DNA of 64,000 nt from Phanerodontia chrysosporium (Eukaryota; Basidiomycota; Agaricomycetes; Polyporales; Phanerochaetaceae), in contig MJGA01000007.1 in assembly GCA_001910725.1 (NCBI GenBank), positions 1,302,001-1,366,000 of the forward strand. The letters are read 5' to 3'. The translations under genes were made by a program, and so were the position numbers. Each line of letters begins with the position of its first letter. Position 1 is the first letter of the stretch. This document shows, piece after piece, positions 30,625-42,329 of the stretch. Under the pieces are notes generated by a model. The model did no database searches, was not told the origin of the DNA, and saw only the letters and a list, made by a program, of their open reading frames with translations.

Positions 30625-32580
30625 ATTCTCTTTGGCCTACGTTTTTACTCAGATAAGCGAAATAGATAGTGGTGCAATGATATATGTGTGACGCACCTTA
30701 GTGACCCGGATACGCTTTACTGCACGTAGAGGCCACTCTGGTGAACTCATCTTGTTGTTATCAAGCCTTGTGCGTTTCGCCCTCGGAGACGCAGCCGGTG
30801 CCACTAATGCGTGGACATTCGTATTGACCAAGGTTGGTCGTCGTAATGGTGGTATGTGAATGCGAAGGCTGGGGGGCGTTGAGAGCGAGTGAACGGTGAG
30901 AACCTCCATGCAGTGTCTAGAGGGCTGCTGCAGGTTAGTGTGTGTGAGTTCTGAGCCCTGAGGCTCGATTCCAGGGCTAACACAGCTCGTCTCCTCATTC
31001 TCGTCTGCCTCCCTCTCTGCCTCTGCATCTGTGTCTGATGATTCAGCATCCGAGCTCGCGGTTCCATCTGTAGAACACGTCTTGATGGTAGCATTCTTGC
31101 GAGCCTTTGCTTCCGCATCGGCAGCCTTCTTTACCATGCGCAACTCAGCGATCTACTTGCGCAAATCGCTGATCGCCTCCCATAGCTTGTCCAGCCAAGG
31201 CATCGCATATGTGGCTTGCGCGATCTCGTTTGCCAAGTCGTCGCAGGTTTCGAGCAGCCCGAATCGGTCGAGAATCCGCTGCATCACTGGATCTGGGAGG
31301 TAGACATCATGGGAGAGATTCCGGCCACGAGCAGTATTCGACTCGCTGAAATAAATTGAACGGCGCACCTCCTTCAGATGTTGCATCCCAACCGCTCGCA
31401 TTGGTCTGGTGAGACGCCTTCTGCGGGGGACAGGATTCGGGGGCTTATGCAGCTAGGTAGGGAGTTTGGGTAGTGTCTCGGATACGCAGCAGCTACTGGT
31501 GCAGGGCATAGTGGAGGGAAGGGGAGGTGCTTTCGTGCAGGTCTTGCAAGTATACGGGGGCTCGTCAAGTGGGTTGCCGTAGAGAGCGTTCTGCTCGGCT
31601 GTCATGCATGAGGCAAGGAGCATGCGAGCCATGCTGGAGTCCATCGATGGTGCATTCTTGCGATTCTGAATCTTCTGATTATCAGCGTTCTCGAGAACCT
31701 GGCTTGCCGTCTTGAGAGCGTTCTTTGTGTAGTAGAGAATTGCGCGGCCTTCTGGAACAATGCTTCTATCACGGGCGGCACGGCCTTTCTTCTGTTCCTC
31801 CTCATCCAACTCGTCCAGCTCTCCGAGAATGATGACATCCTGGACATTAAAGAAGTCCACATCAGTCATGAGACAGTCTGTAGCGATGAGGATGTATGTC
31901 TCTGAGGTAGAACGGAAGAGGGTACGGGTTTCAGTGTTGTATGTGGTCAGATTTAGCAAGTTGTAGAGGCGGATGGTCTTCTCACGATTGACAGTCGGTG
32001 TGAGCTGATGCCAGAGGTCGATAAGCAGCCGCAGTCCAAGTGATATCGTTGCGGCAAATATAATGGTTTTCCGCTTCTCCTGGATGACCCAGTGTAGATC
32101 AGGAAAAGAGAACCCACCAAGACCAGAGTGCAGAGGATGGTACAAGCGTTTGATTTCAGGACGAAGATTGAACCGGCGTATGAGACAGAACTCTCCATTA
32201 TGGAGGCCAAGTGATCTACAAACCGCATCCGTAGCAGCTCCCACGAGAAGCATTGCAGTTGTCCCGATTAGGACAATACCCTTCCATAAATGCGCGCACA
32301 TGAGCCCAATGTGCTGAAAGGCTTTCCGAAAGAGCTTTCCCCAGCTGTTCAGCAGGTGAATCTCGTCAACGCCTAGCGCAACAACACTCTTCATAAAGGT
32401 CTTGTCTTGCACAAGCTTGTTGAAGCCCTTAGTGATTAACTGCTCTGGTGACAAAAGAATAATGTCGACCTCTCCTGTTTGGGCGACCTCCCAGAGGTCC
32501 TCGTCACGAATGCGTGCTTGAGTCGTGGTATTCTGATTGATAACGAGGCTCCGAAGCCCAGCGCTTTGAAAACGTTGTTC

Positions 32581-32632
32581 CTATACACTGTTAGGCATAC
32601 TCATTTACTATACAGAATAGGTAGGACAGTAC
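32581..32632 (-). other. Intron in helicase pseudogene
   Basis: 52 bp, GTACTG...GTATAG on the minus strand, with CTAAC near its 3' end as a possible branch site. It is in phase 0 and joins KEEM to EQRFQSAG. Confidence 0.85.
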
Positions 32633-32899
32633 CATTTCCTCCTTGAGCACATTAGTAGGATACACAGCAATCATGACTGGTTTCTTGGGCACAGACCTCA
32701 GAAGGGCGAAGTTTTTCACCGGCACCTTGCTCAGGTGCTTCATTGCGATCATGTAACCGGCAAAGAAGTCCGTCTTCCCCCTGCCTGTCCGGATTGCGGC
32801 CAGCAGATCAACACCGTCTAAAGATTTGCAAATGCCGTCAACAACGTAGTCATGCAGGTCGTGCTCCAAGGGCTCTTGTAGAAGATCGCGTAGATATAC

Positions 32900-33317
32900 T
32901 ATCAGAACCGGTCTCTGAACGGGTTCTGCGCAGACAGGGGGCTGCTGACTCTGGTCAGCGCGCGCAGCGAGGCCTATAACCGTAGATACTCAGTCTGGAG
33001 CTCAGAGAAGGGGCAAAACGTCTCTATTATGTACCTATAACCGTAGATACTCAGTCTGGACTAATATAATGGTCAGTACAAGTCTAGTATCTACGGGGGA
33101 AATGGTACATACGCTCAGAGAAGGGGCAAAACGTCTCTGAGCAGGCGAAAATTGAGAGGGGGGGCTTTTTATACTACGGAAAATATTAGATAATACTACT
33201 GGATACTATCTACGGAAAGTCCAACAGTGTGGCTTGATGGCCGAGGCGGTTTTGCTTCCGCGCCACGCAAGTGGCGGCGGTGGGCGCTTGCGCAAAGCGC
33301 GGCGCGAGTCTTCGACA
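32900..33317 (-). repeat. Copia 2 3' LTR
   Basis: 418 bp. The motif CCTATAACCGTAGATACTC and the motif CTCAGAGAAGGGGCAAAACG each occur twice inside it. A polypurine tract (GAGGGGGAG on the minus strand) adjoins at 33318-33326. Confidence 0.92.
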
Positions 33318-33324
33318 CTCCCCC

Positions 33325-36300
33325 TCAAGCCTTTGCGAGTCCGAGGGACGAAGCGAAGTGCTTGACCTTCATCGAAGGGAGCACTTTTGTGAGTGTGTCG
33401 GCCATCATATCCTCTGTAGGACAGTAGGTAACGGTGATGTTGCCGTGCTCGATGTGGTACCGAATGAAATGGTACTGAATGTCAATGTGCTTCGACCGAG
33501 CGTGGTAGCGATCGTCGCGCGCGAGGGCGATGGCGCTCTGGTTGTCCGAATAAAGCTGCGTTGGCTGGAGGGGCATTTGCCAGACTTCGTGCAGGTAGTT
33601 GCACAGCCAGAGGGCCTCCTTCGCAGCGTGCATGAGCGCGACGTATTCGGCTTCGCTCGTCGATAGCGCGATGATTTCCTGACACTTGGATGACCAGGAG
33701 ACTGCGCCGCCGATGAGGAACGCGTAGCCCGAGACGGCTTGATGCCCTTCGGTGGACATGCTGTCTGCATCGGTGTAGCCGACGAGAGGTCCGTCACGCG
33801 CGTCGCTGCTGAGAATGAGTGAGAGATCGCACGTGCCCTTGAGATACGCGTAAACGCGGCGCAGTGCGTTCCAGTGCTTCATGCCAGGGTTCTCAGCGAA
33901 GCGGGCGAGCTGGTTTACAGCGTAGGCAATGTCTGGGCGTGTGGCGACAGTGGCATACATGAGCGCACCGAGAGCTTGACGGTAAGGCTTGTAGCGCATC
34001 TCGGCGACTTCGGCAGCGGTCGAGGGGCAGTCCTCCTTCGAGAGAGCGAGGTGCGGGTCCATCGGCGCAGCGAGTGGCTTGATGTCTTCGAAGCCGTAGC
34101 GACTGATGATCTGGTCGATGTAGGCCCGTTGCGAGAAGGAGACCGTTCGCTTTGCGCGATCACGTTTGATCTTGATGCCGACGAGCCAGTTGAGCGGCTG
34201 CAGTGGCGTGAATTCGACGCATGCGCGAATGCATCTGTTGATGTCCTCGATCGTCCTCTGGTCGGGCGCGATGAGCGTGAGGTCATCGACGTGAGAGGAG
34301 ATCATGGCGACGTGGTTCCCGGGCAGGTGGCGGTAGAACACGGCGTGGTCTTGCTCAGAGCGCGTGAGACCGATGTCGGCGATAATTTCGTGCAGAAAGA
34401 GTGCCCAGCGATGGCCGGCTTGCTTAAGGCCGTAGAGCGCGACACGAAGGCGAAGGACTTGACCAGTCTTGAGTCCCTGCAGCTTGACACCGGGAGGCGG
34501 GCGCAGGTAGATGACTTCGTCGTCCTTGAGCGGTCTGTAGAGGAAGGCGGACTTGATGTCGATCTGGGCCATCTCGTAGTCGCGTTGGGCAGTGAGAGCT
34601 GCGTTTGCGCGTTGAGACGCCATTTTTGCAATGGGTGCAAATGTGTCGTCCGAGAAGAAGTCGACGCCGTCGATTTGAGTGAAGCCTTGGCCGACAAGTC
34701 ACGCGCGATAGCCGGTGATCGCGTTCTGCGTGTCGCATTTCGTGCGGTAGACCTATTTCGAGCCAACGACGTGCGCGCCACTCAGGGCAGTTTCGTAGAC
34801 CCATGCACGGTGCTGCTCGAGGCGGCGGATTTCTTTGTCCATTGCCTCTTGCCAGGCAGGTGCGTCCGGGCTGCGCATGGCTTCAGCGTAGCTTCGAGGG
34901 TCGTGCCCGAGTGCTTCTGATTGCGCAGCTTCGAGGGTGGCTTCGAGTTCGCTGTGCGAGAGGTCGAGGACGTGGGCAGCTAGGCACTTCTGGGCTAGGC
35001 GCGCTGAGCGGCGCGGTGTGGCGAGAGGCTTGCCATCTGGGGGATCGCTCGGGAATGTTTCAGAAGTGTCGGAGGAGGCGTCGGGGTGCTGCTCGTTGTC
35101 GCTGTCAGAGTCTGGAGCCGGATCGAGGCTGTAATCCTCCCCCTCAAGGAGCGGCACCTCGCGCGACGAGAACTTGATGTCCCGCTCGACCGAGACTTTG
35201 TGCGAGGTCGGCCAGTAGATCCGAGACCCGTTTGACGTCGGGTCGAAGCCCAGCCAATAGCATTTGACTGCGCGCGCATCGAGCTTCCCAGCAGAGAGGT
35301 TTCAGACGAAGCAGACAGCGCCAAAGGGCTTGAGGCCAGAAAGATCAGAAGGGGAGCCGAAACGAACCTCGTATGGCGTACGGAAGTCGATGGCAGCATG
35401 CGGCGTGCGGTTGTACAGTCAGACAGCATGGCGAACAGCTTCGCCCCAGAGCGTGCGCGGTGGCCCAGACGAGATGAGAAGTGCGCGCACCATATTGAAG
35501 ATAGTGCCGTGAACGCGCTCGGCGACACCGTTGTGCTCAGGCGTATCATGGACGGTGAGGCGGCGAACGACGCCGTTGCACGAGAGGAACTCAGAGAATT
35601 CGTGGTTGGTGAACTCACCGCCGCGATCCGAGGAGACGACTTTTAGCTGGGCACCGGATTGGGTGCAGATCAGCGCCACAAAGTCACGGAACCTCACGAA
35701 GGCTTTGTCCTTCGAGCGAAGCAGCGGTTCTTCGAGCCAGCGCGAGTGGTCGTCGACCATGACGAGAGCGTAGCGGCAGTGGTTAATGGTGCGCACGGGC
35801 GCAGGGCCCCAGACGTCGAGGTGCAGGTGCTCTCCGAAGGTAGCGGCGAGAGGGGAAGAGCGCTTCGTGGCGATCGGGGCGCGTGCAGCCTTTGCGCACA
35901 TACAGACAGAGCATTCGTCCTCGGTGCGCCAAGCAGGATCGAGCTGGAAGCCCTGGATCGCCTTGGAGGCGACGAGCTTTTTGATGTAGCTGTAGGAAAG
36001 ATGCCCAAGATGCTGGTGTAGCTGATACAGCGAGAGCGAGACCGAAAAGGTGGCGAGAGCGAGACCTTCGCCTGAGTGGTAGTAGCGATACAGCCCGTGG
36101 ATTTTGGGGATTGCAGCGAACTGCGCGTCACCGCGCATGATGCGCAGACAGCCACTGCCGATAACGGCGCGGTAGCCGGCATCGTCGAATTTTCCCAGAG
36201 AGACGAGGGTGGTGGCCATCGATTCAGCGAAGTACACGTCGCGAAGAGTGATGTGCGTCCAGCTATCGCCATTGGGCATGAGAAGCTTCATGTCCCCGAC

Positions 36301-37905
36301 ACCTGTGGCGACGAAGTGAGACTTCCCGGCGGTGCGCACGGTGCGAGCGGGGATGGGGCGATAGTTGTACAGCAGATGGCGGAACAGCGTCATATGGTGT
36401 GTGGCGCCAGAGTCATAGATGTCGACAGGGTCTGCAGATTGGCTGACCAGGGCTTCATCGACGGTATCTTCGCGTTTGGGTGGCGCATCGGACTCAGGTG
36501 CGAGCGCAGAGGCGGCCCAGGCGTCCTCGACTTCGACGATCTTAGTGGCGGGCACAGGCACAGGTGCAGGTGCAGACGCGGGCACGGGCGTGGACGTGAC
36601 TTGCACGGCGTTCGCAGCGGGCTCAGGACGCTTCGCATAGTTCTTAGATGGGCAAACTTTCTTGGTATGTCCCTTCTCTTGACACTTGTAACAGGTAACC
36701 TCCTCCTCCTCATGAGAGGACTAGTTGGCAGAGCTGCCACCGCGCTGCTGCTATTGCGCGGAGCGGCCCTTCCCCTTGCTGCGCCCTCCACGCTGGTCGC
36801 GAGCCTCTGCGCTCGCAGCGGTGGGCACGGCGTCCTTAGCGCCACCTCGAGCGACAGTGTATCGAGAGTGCGCCTCGGCGCGCAGCAACAGAATCAGCTC
36901 ATGCGACCGAGCAGGGCGAGGGGTACCCGTGCGCGCAGCGTCAAGGAGGAGTGTGGCGCTGTAGGCATTGATGATCAGCTTGTAGGAGTCGGGCAGAGAC
37001 GCAATAATCGCGTCAGTGAAGACCTTATCAGACACAGAAGTACCGCTCTCGATAATCTGTTCGCACACGGCGAGCATGGAGTCCAGGTGAGCCTGTAGCT
37101 TGCGATCGTCCTTGCAGGTCATTGAGAAAAGCTTGCGCTGCGCTGCGTCATTGGAAACAGCGGTAGACACGCCGTAGCGAACCTTCATCGCAGACATAAC
37201 ATCAGCAGGGACGTCGGCCGTGGACGAGACACTCATGAAGACAGAGTCAGGCAGGGTGTCGAGGATAGCAGACAGCAGGGCGTCGGCTTCGCGTTTGCGT
37301 GTGGCGGGCATGTCAAGCTCTTCGAGGAGGTCGTCGCATTGTACGCCACACGCCGCAACGACGATTCGTTGATGTCAGAGGCGATAGTAGCTGCCTTCGA
37401 GCGCGAGCTTAGGGACAGAATTGAATGCGCGTATAATTGAAGACGACGATACAGAGGGGCGAGCAACAGGAGACGACGCGGCATCAAGGTACTTTAGCTC
37501 TTCCTCTGCGACAGAACGCTCAGAGGAGCGCGACGGTGGGAGGAGCATGGGTGCAGCGGTCGCTTCGGCTTCAGAGACCTCTTGAATAGACGCAGAGCGG
37601 GGCGGCGACGGCTGGCGGCCGGACACATGGGCGACGAACAACTTGAGCTGCGAGGGGTCGACAGCGACTTGCCAGGACGCGTCCTCAACAACGCCTATGG
37701 GCTGTGAGTAACAGTGCGGACAGGGCTGGAGCTCACAGGGCATCCATCCAGCGTGACCCGTCGACTTGTACCAGCGGTCTTTGGTCTCAAGCTTGTCGAA
37801 GATGTGCGGCTTGCCGGAGCACACGGCCGGGTCGGTGATGTCTGAACGCTTGGAGGGCATTCGAGCGAAAACGAGCGGTGGGGAGCGAGAGACAGGGGCG
37901 AACAA
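33325..37905 (-). pseudogene. Copia 2 Gag-Pol polyprotein, seven in-frame stops, no frameshift
   Basis: One frame of 1527 codons runs from ATG 37905 to the stop at 33325. Domains in order: gag with a CCHC knuckle (CYKCQEKGHTKKVC, about 36650-36695), protease DSGATHH, a pre-integrase region (LHQHLGHLS, CSVCMCAKA), integrase with LDVWGP, SSDRGGEF and NGVAERVHG, reverse transcriptase with HVDDL, and RNase H with YTDADS, SEAEYVAL and SDNQSAIAL. Stops lie at 37375 (TGA), 36751 and 36721 (TAG), 35419 and 35302 (TGA), 34753 (TAG) and 34699 (TGA). All seven could arise from Arg, Trp or Gln codons by one transition, and the absence of any frameshift over 4.6 kb is notable. Catalytic residues look intact. 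Confidence 0.92.
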
Positions 37906-37958
37906 AGGTGCGCAAACGAGTGACTTCGACTGAGGTCGGCCTCTAAGGGTTCATAACC

Positions 37959-38376
37959 TATCAGAACCGGTCTCTGGATGGGTTCTGCACAGACAGGGGG
38001 CCGCTGACTCTGGTCAGTGCACGCAGCGAGGTCTATAACCGTAGATACTCAGTCTGAAGCTCAGAGAAGGGGCAAAATGTCTCTATTATGTACCTATAAC
38101 CATAGATACTCAATCTGGACTAATATAATGGTCAGTACAAGTCTAGTATCTACAGGGGAAATGGTACATACGCTCAGAGAAGGGGCAAAACGTCTCTGAG
38201 CGGGCAAAAATTGAGAGGGGGGGCTTTTTATACTACGGATAATATTAGATAATACTACTGGATACTATCTACAGAAAGTCCGACGTTGTGGCTTGATGGC
38301 CGAGGTGGTTTTGCTTCCGCGCCACGCAAGTGGCGGTGGTGGGCGCTTGCGCAAAGCGCGGTGTGAGTCTTCGACG
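37959..38376 (-). repeat. Copia 2 5' LTR
   Basis: 418 bp, same length as the partner LTR. The internal region after it starts GGTTATGAACC on the minus strand, the same half-tRNA-Met type of primer site as in the young Copia. Confidence 0.92.
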
Positions 38377-38501
38377 TATGCATTTCCAAGCGGTGAGCTG
38401 AATTTCTGACAACCAGAGAGCGAGACCATGGACAGGCGTAGTAAACTACATCTCGACGCGTCACGTTTACACGAGATCAACAGATCATATGATGAGCTCA
38501 C

Positions 38502-38734
38502 ATGACCTTCAAACTCTGAAGGGCGATAGCCCCCTTAGCGCCCGCAAGTTACTGGAGACTAGTCCTCCTCATCTTTTGATGGTGCGGAACTAGCAATAAA
38601 CAATAGGTTGAACTCATTCAGAAAAAGACTGTTCAGTATCTCATTGTCATCTTCACAGTCTGACCATTCCATTTTACTGATATCAGAACCTTTGTCTGGA
38701 ATGCTATTGGGATCTGGAAGTACAACGCAGGGAC
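38502..38734. other. Short unassigned spacer
   Basis: Presumed upstream region of the helicase gene. The helicase frame meets a stop shortly above 38501, so a first exon or the true start may be hidden here. Confidence 0.35.
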
Positions 38735-38910
38735 TGTCATAAAGCTAGGGCTCAACACTACACAAAAAAAGGCGAATGGAGATGATAATGATGAAGTGCA
38801 GCAGAGTGAGTCAGGCAGCGATGCACAACTTATACAACTGTTCGTATTGACCAAGATAATATTAGTGTTCGTAACTGCAATACAAGTGACAGGCTTATTT
38901 GTCCATATTG
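38735..38910 (-). repeat. Family E LTR fragment
   Basis: About 176 bp matching the first part of the plus-strand E LTR (TGTCATAAAGCTAGGG...TTTGTCCATATTG), cut off by the family C LTR that begins at 38911. The remaining E sequence is not found on the other side. Confidence 0.8.
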
Positions 38911-39424
38911 TGTTAAAGTAAACCCCGCTACTTACCTTAATAGCTTTGGTGGAATAGAACTTGACTGCGAGGAGTGAAATGTGATAAATGAGGTAAATAA
39001 TGCTAGAAACTTAAGCCCAACAGAGCCTGGTATATATATATATATATATATGGAAAGGAGGACCCCTGGTATCACCCATCACATGTGCAATAGCATGATG
39101 ATGGTGCGATATTTGCCAAGATGCTCTGGGCTCGGCAAAGTCTGAGCCGAGTACCAAATGTGTCCAGAACCTTCTATGCTATTCTAGAATACACTACCCA
39201 AACTTTGGGTTTGGTTACTTACTATATACTTAAACCAGAGTACCTACATCATGGATAAAATAATGTTAAGATCCTTACATAACTTCGAGTCCATTCCCAG
39301 CATGTGGCCAATATGTAACTGTGTTCTGACATGTGTCTGTTCTAATTCTAGTCCATAACCCTAATCTTTAGTGCCTATAGAGTGCTTCAAGACCACAACT
39401 GTAAAGGGTTTGAAAACTGTAACA
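38911..39424 (-). repeat. Family C LTR, diverged
   Basis: 514 bp in reverse orientation, TGTTAAAGTAAA...AAACTGTAACA. Its TATA region has expanded to an AT dinucleotide run (39031-39051). Flanks TATTG and CTTCC do not match, so one side has been rearranged or deleted. Confidence 0.85.
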
Positions 39425-41879
39425 CTTCCAAAACCACTGCATCATCTCATCAGTCCACCACTACACCTTTCCTGGCTGCATAAAGGCTATACACATCAAC
39501 TTATGGCTGGCCGACTGTGAGGACACCTTTGAGGAACTCGAGAATTACAATTTCTAAATGTAAATGAAGAATCGTTCTTTCGGCGACTGGGCACTTTAGA
39601 GCTTTTGTACACTGTTACGAACTTTGGCTGAAGGTGTGGGAACTTTTGTTGTAGTCCCATTAGATTTGGCCATCAATCTGAGGTTAGGGTTCATTACAAG
39701 CTTTGAAGTAAATCTTTCTCGATTTTTATAGCCTTTTATACTGTACTTCAGAACATGCCCTTGTATATAGCACTACTATAGACCTTGTGCTACCTATTGG
39801 TATCTATGAAAATATGCTATGCCTTGAACTCACTGATCACCAGCGTGCTCAATGTTGAGCACTTACATCAGGCTTTACAAAGGTCCAATCTCAAATGTAG
39901 CCACAATAGCATGTATAGTATACCAATGGATAGAGCTTGATGAGGGGGTTCAGAATATGTATATATACTGAGGGTTCTTAGGTGTATTGAGGTGGATGGC
40001 AAGGGATCAAAGTAGCAGATGTACCTATATTAAGTGCTCACTTAGGTGAACTGCAGTGATCATCTTGCTTTAGGTGTTCTAGGTCAAATACACACACATG
40101 TATATTATGTATACATCAATTTGCAGTTCATGAAGCATGTATAGAGCTGTACATATAATATAAAGCTACTATTCTCTGTAAATATGGTTATTTCTGGTAT
40201 TTTTCCGCAAATTAGCCCTTTCTGCTATATAGAGGGTATATTTGACCTGAGCGAATACTTGATATACAGCACACATACCGCGTGAGTATACATGAATATA
40301 TTGAGCAATTGGCATGCATTGTAAAGAGAGCTACAAATATAACATCAACTTATCAAAGAATATTCACTGTGGGCCTTACCTAACATACATGACATATATG
40401 TGTACATATATGTCTGTAGCCACAACATGGTGAAGTCCACTAGAATATATGTAGCAATATACCATGTGGAATGATGATGGTATAGACATATTACCTTTAG
40501 AAGCAGATCAAGGTGAAAATTACCATATTGGAAAGGGCCATCAGTTTACAGGGGTTAATGGCAAGTGCATGACACTATATGTATATGATGATAATTATAT
40601 GCGCATTTTCCGTTGATTTACAGGGCTATATACCATGCTTCAAAGAGCTTACAGTGATAGCTCTACTTTGAGCCAGAATACCTACTGAGTCATCAGTGTT
40701 GTGTGTGCTAGCCTTGGCCTTTGGCCGACAGGCATGTGGAGCTGCCCACGTGGCTTTCCAGGCCACATGGACGAAGTGCGCTGTGGGTCCAAAGGGCCCA
40801 ATTCTTGAAAATAGAGGAAAATAACGAAATATATTTATTTTCAGGCCTAACTTGATGTCCCTTCATGGTACAGAGCCTGCACAGGGCTAAACATACATAT
40901 ATACACTATGTAGAGCATGTGTATACACTAGCCGCATGCTGTGCACCTTGGACGAGCTTTCAGAGTGGGGAAAAGCAAAAATAGAGGAGATCGTGAAGAT
41001 TGAGCTAGAAAATAATGTTTCAGCTGAAAAACCACCTGAGCGCTGGTATGTAAAATCGTTTCACGTACGTAAAAACACCTAGGACACCACCAATGTGTCT
41101 TTACATATGTGAAACGATATGACTAAGCACTACCATTAGTTGGGGTCTTTTCTGGAGTATCTGTGCCTTAGTACACTCAGAGGTGCGCTATAAATCCCGA
41201 TAAAACGCGCAAATAATCCGCGACTGTGTATCCCATTGGGATACATTTTGCTCGTACCTGCCCAGAAAGGCAACACGGCGCGATGGCTCGATTTCTACTT
41301 CTAAAATCGAAATAGATTAAGTAGCATCCTCAACTCTATCAGTGGCTTCTGGATGGTGTACATATATGGAAAAGAATGTCTGATATAGTGCCAAACTTTG
41401 TATAAACTGTAAAGCAAACTGTTATGGCAGGAAAGGCTCTGTAATGCTTAATATCATGTGAAATTGGATATTTATTCTATTATTTGTATATATAGGCCTA
41501 GAGCTGTATATACAGAGTATGGCTGCCATCTGCATAGTATGTATATATGGCTGCTGTACCATAGCACTGACTTTAGCAATTCTGGCAGAATAGAGGCTGT
41601 GGATGAAGCTTAATCTATTTATTTCGCAGTTTTCAATAAATATATTTGTAAAGCCTCACCAAGGAGGGGCCCTTTCAGGATATAATTGTTCATGATAGCA
41701 GCCATGCATGCATGTGCACTGTATGGAACCTGACAATATACATAGCCTTGCAAGGGTGAGCTAGCTATATTTTTCTTTAGAGAAGCTTTTAACAAGTAAT
41801 TATATTACTTGTACATGATATCATATTTTATAAGGAGTGTTAGAGTGCAGTGAATGTGTGAACATGCAATAGACTATAG
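39425..41879. other. AT-rich stretch without genes
   Basis: No ORF of 60 codons or more and no recognisable protein. It contains many short TATATA and TGTACATA palindromes, a GC-richer island at about 40700-40830 and 41180-41290, and one longer inverted repeat (41055-41118). Confidence 0.45.
41055..41118. repeat. 19-bp inverted repeat with 26-bp loop
   Basis: The arm at 41055-41073 (ATCGTTTCACGTACGTAAA) pairs with 41100-41118 at 17 of 19 positions; the two mismatches are transitions. It could be a MITE core or a cruciform-forming site. No duplication is apparent next to it. Confidence 0.6.
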
Positions 41880-42329
41880 ACACATTTTTGGGTTAATTCA
41901 CAAGATCTACATAACTGGTCAAAGTGCTTTATGATGTTACACTGACTATAATTCAAAACACCAATTGAACAGTAAGTATAACATGTACTGACTCACCCTT
42001 CCAACTGAGACATGTGCTAGATGTTTGTATGGCATAGAAATAATGCACTGGCATTATAAGGCTTCATCTTGAGGCTTAAACTTTATAATGTCATATATTC
42101 TCTTTCAGAAGTAACTGAGTCTTTGTTTTTATACAGCGACTGCCAAAAATAATGCAACAGCGCTAGCGCCAGGGTTTTAGCGGTGTTTCCTGTGCTGCAC
42201 ACTCAATATAGTTTATATGCCTTTCATTTTTTGTATACAGACTACAAATATACATATAAATCTATTTACAAAGAATAAATAATTCAATTTCAAGAATTGA
42301 GTCTGAAATGCATGGAATAGCTGCACCGC

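Larger units (their letters stand above)
32900..38376 (-). mobile_element. Full-length Copia element 2, inserted in the helicase gene
   Basis: 5477 bp on the minus strand with two 418-bp LTRs and a degraded pol frame. The plus-strand flanks TATAC (32895-32899) and TATGC (38377-38381) differ by one transition and are taken as the target duplication. The LTR ends are TGTCGAAG...CTGATA on the minus strand. The two LTRs differ at perhaps a dozen positions, mostly transitions, so it is older than the Copia at 14502. Confidence 0.92.
30649..38501 (-). pseudogene. RecQ-like DExH helicase, split by a Copia element
   Basis: Minus-strand gene of the Agaricomycete RecQ-like family. It shows Walker A (RTGRGKT, 32771-32791), motif Ia (VYPTNVLKEEM), DExH motif II as DEIH (32356-32367), motif III as TTAML, an IATD block and motif VI ending KKGRAARD, then a Cys-rich tail (TCKTCTK, CTSSCCV) and a coiled-coil, Ser/Asp-rich C-terminus. 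A 52-bp intron lies at 32581-32632. TAG codons at 31453-31455 and 31153-31155 break one continuous frame. A full Copia element (32900-38376) lies upstream of Walker A; the frame ending near 38377 (SPLGNAY) continues in phase with LRDLLQEPLEHDL at 32898. The N-terminal end is unclear: a stop lies upstream of 38501 and no ATG is seen. The gene converges on the DUF6589 pseudogene with only about 25 bp between stops. Confidence 0.88.

Noticed and set aside
33874..37098. Long plus-strand ORFs (up to 348 codons) across Copia 2
   Set aside because: They are antisense shadows of the Copia pol frame, without motifs of their own.
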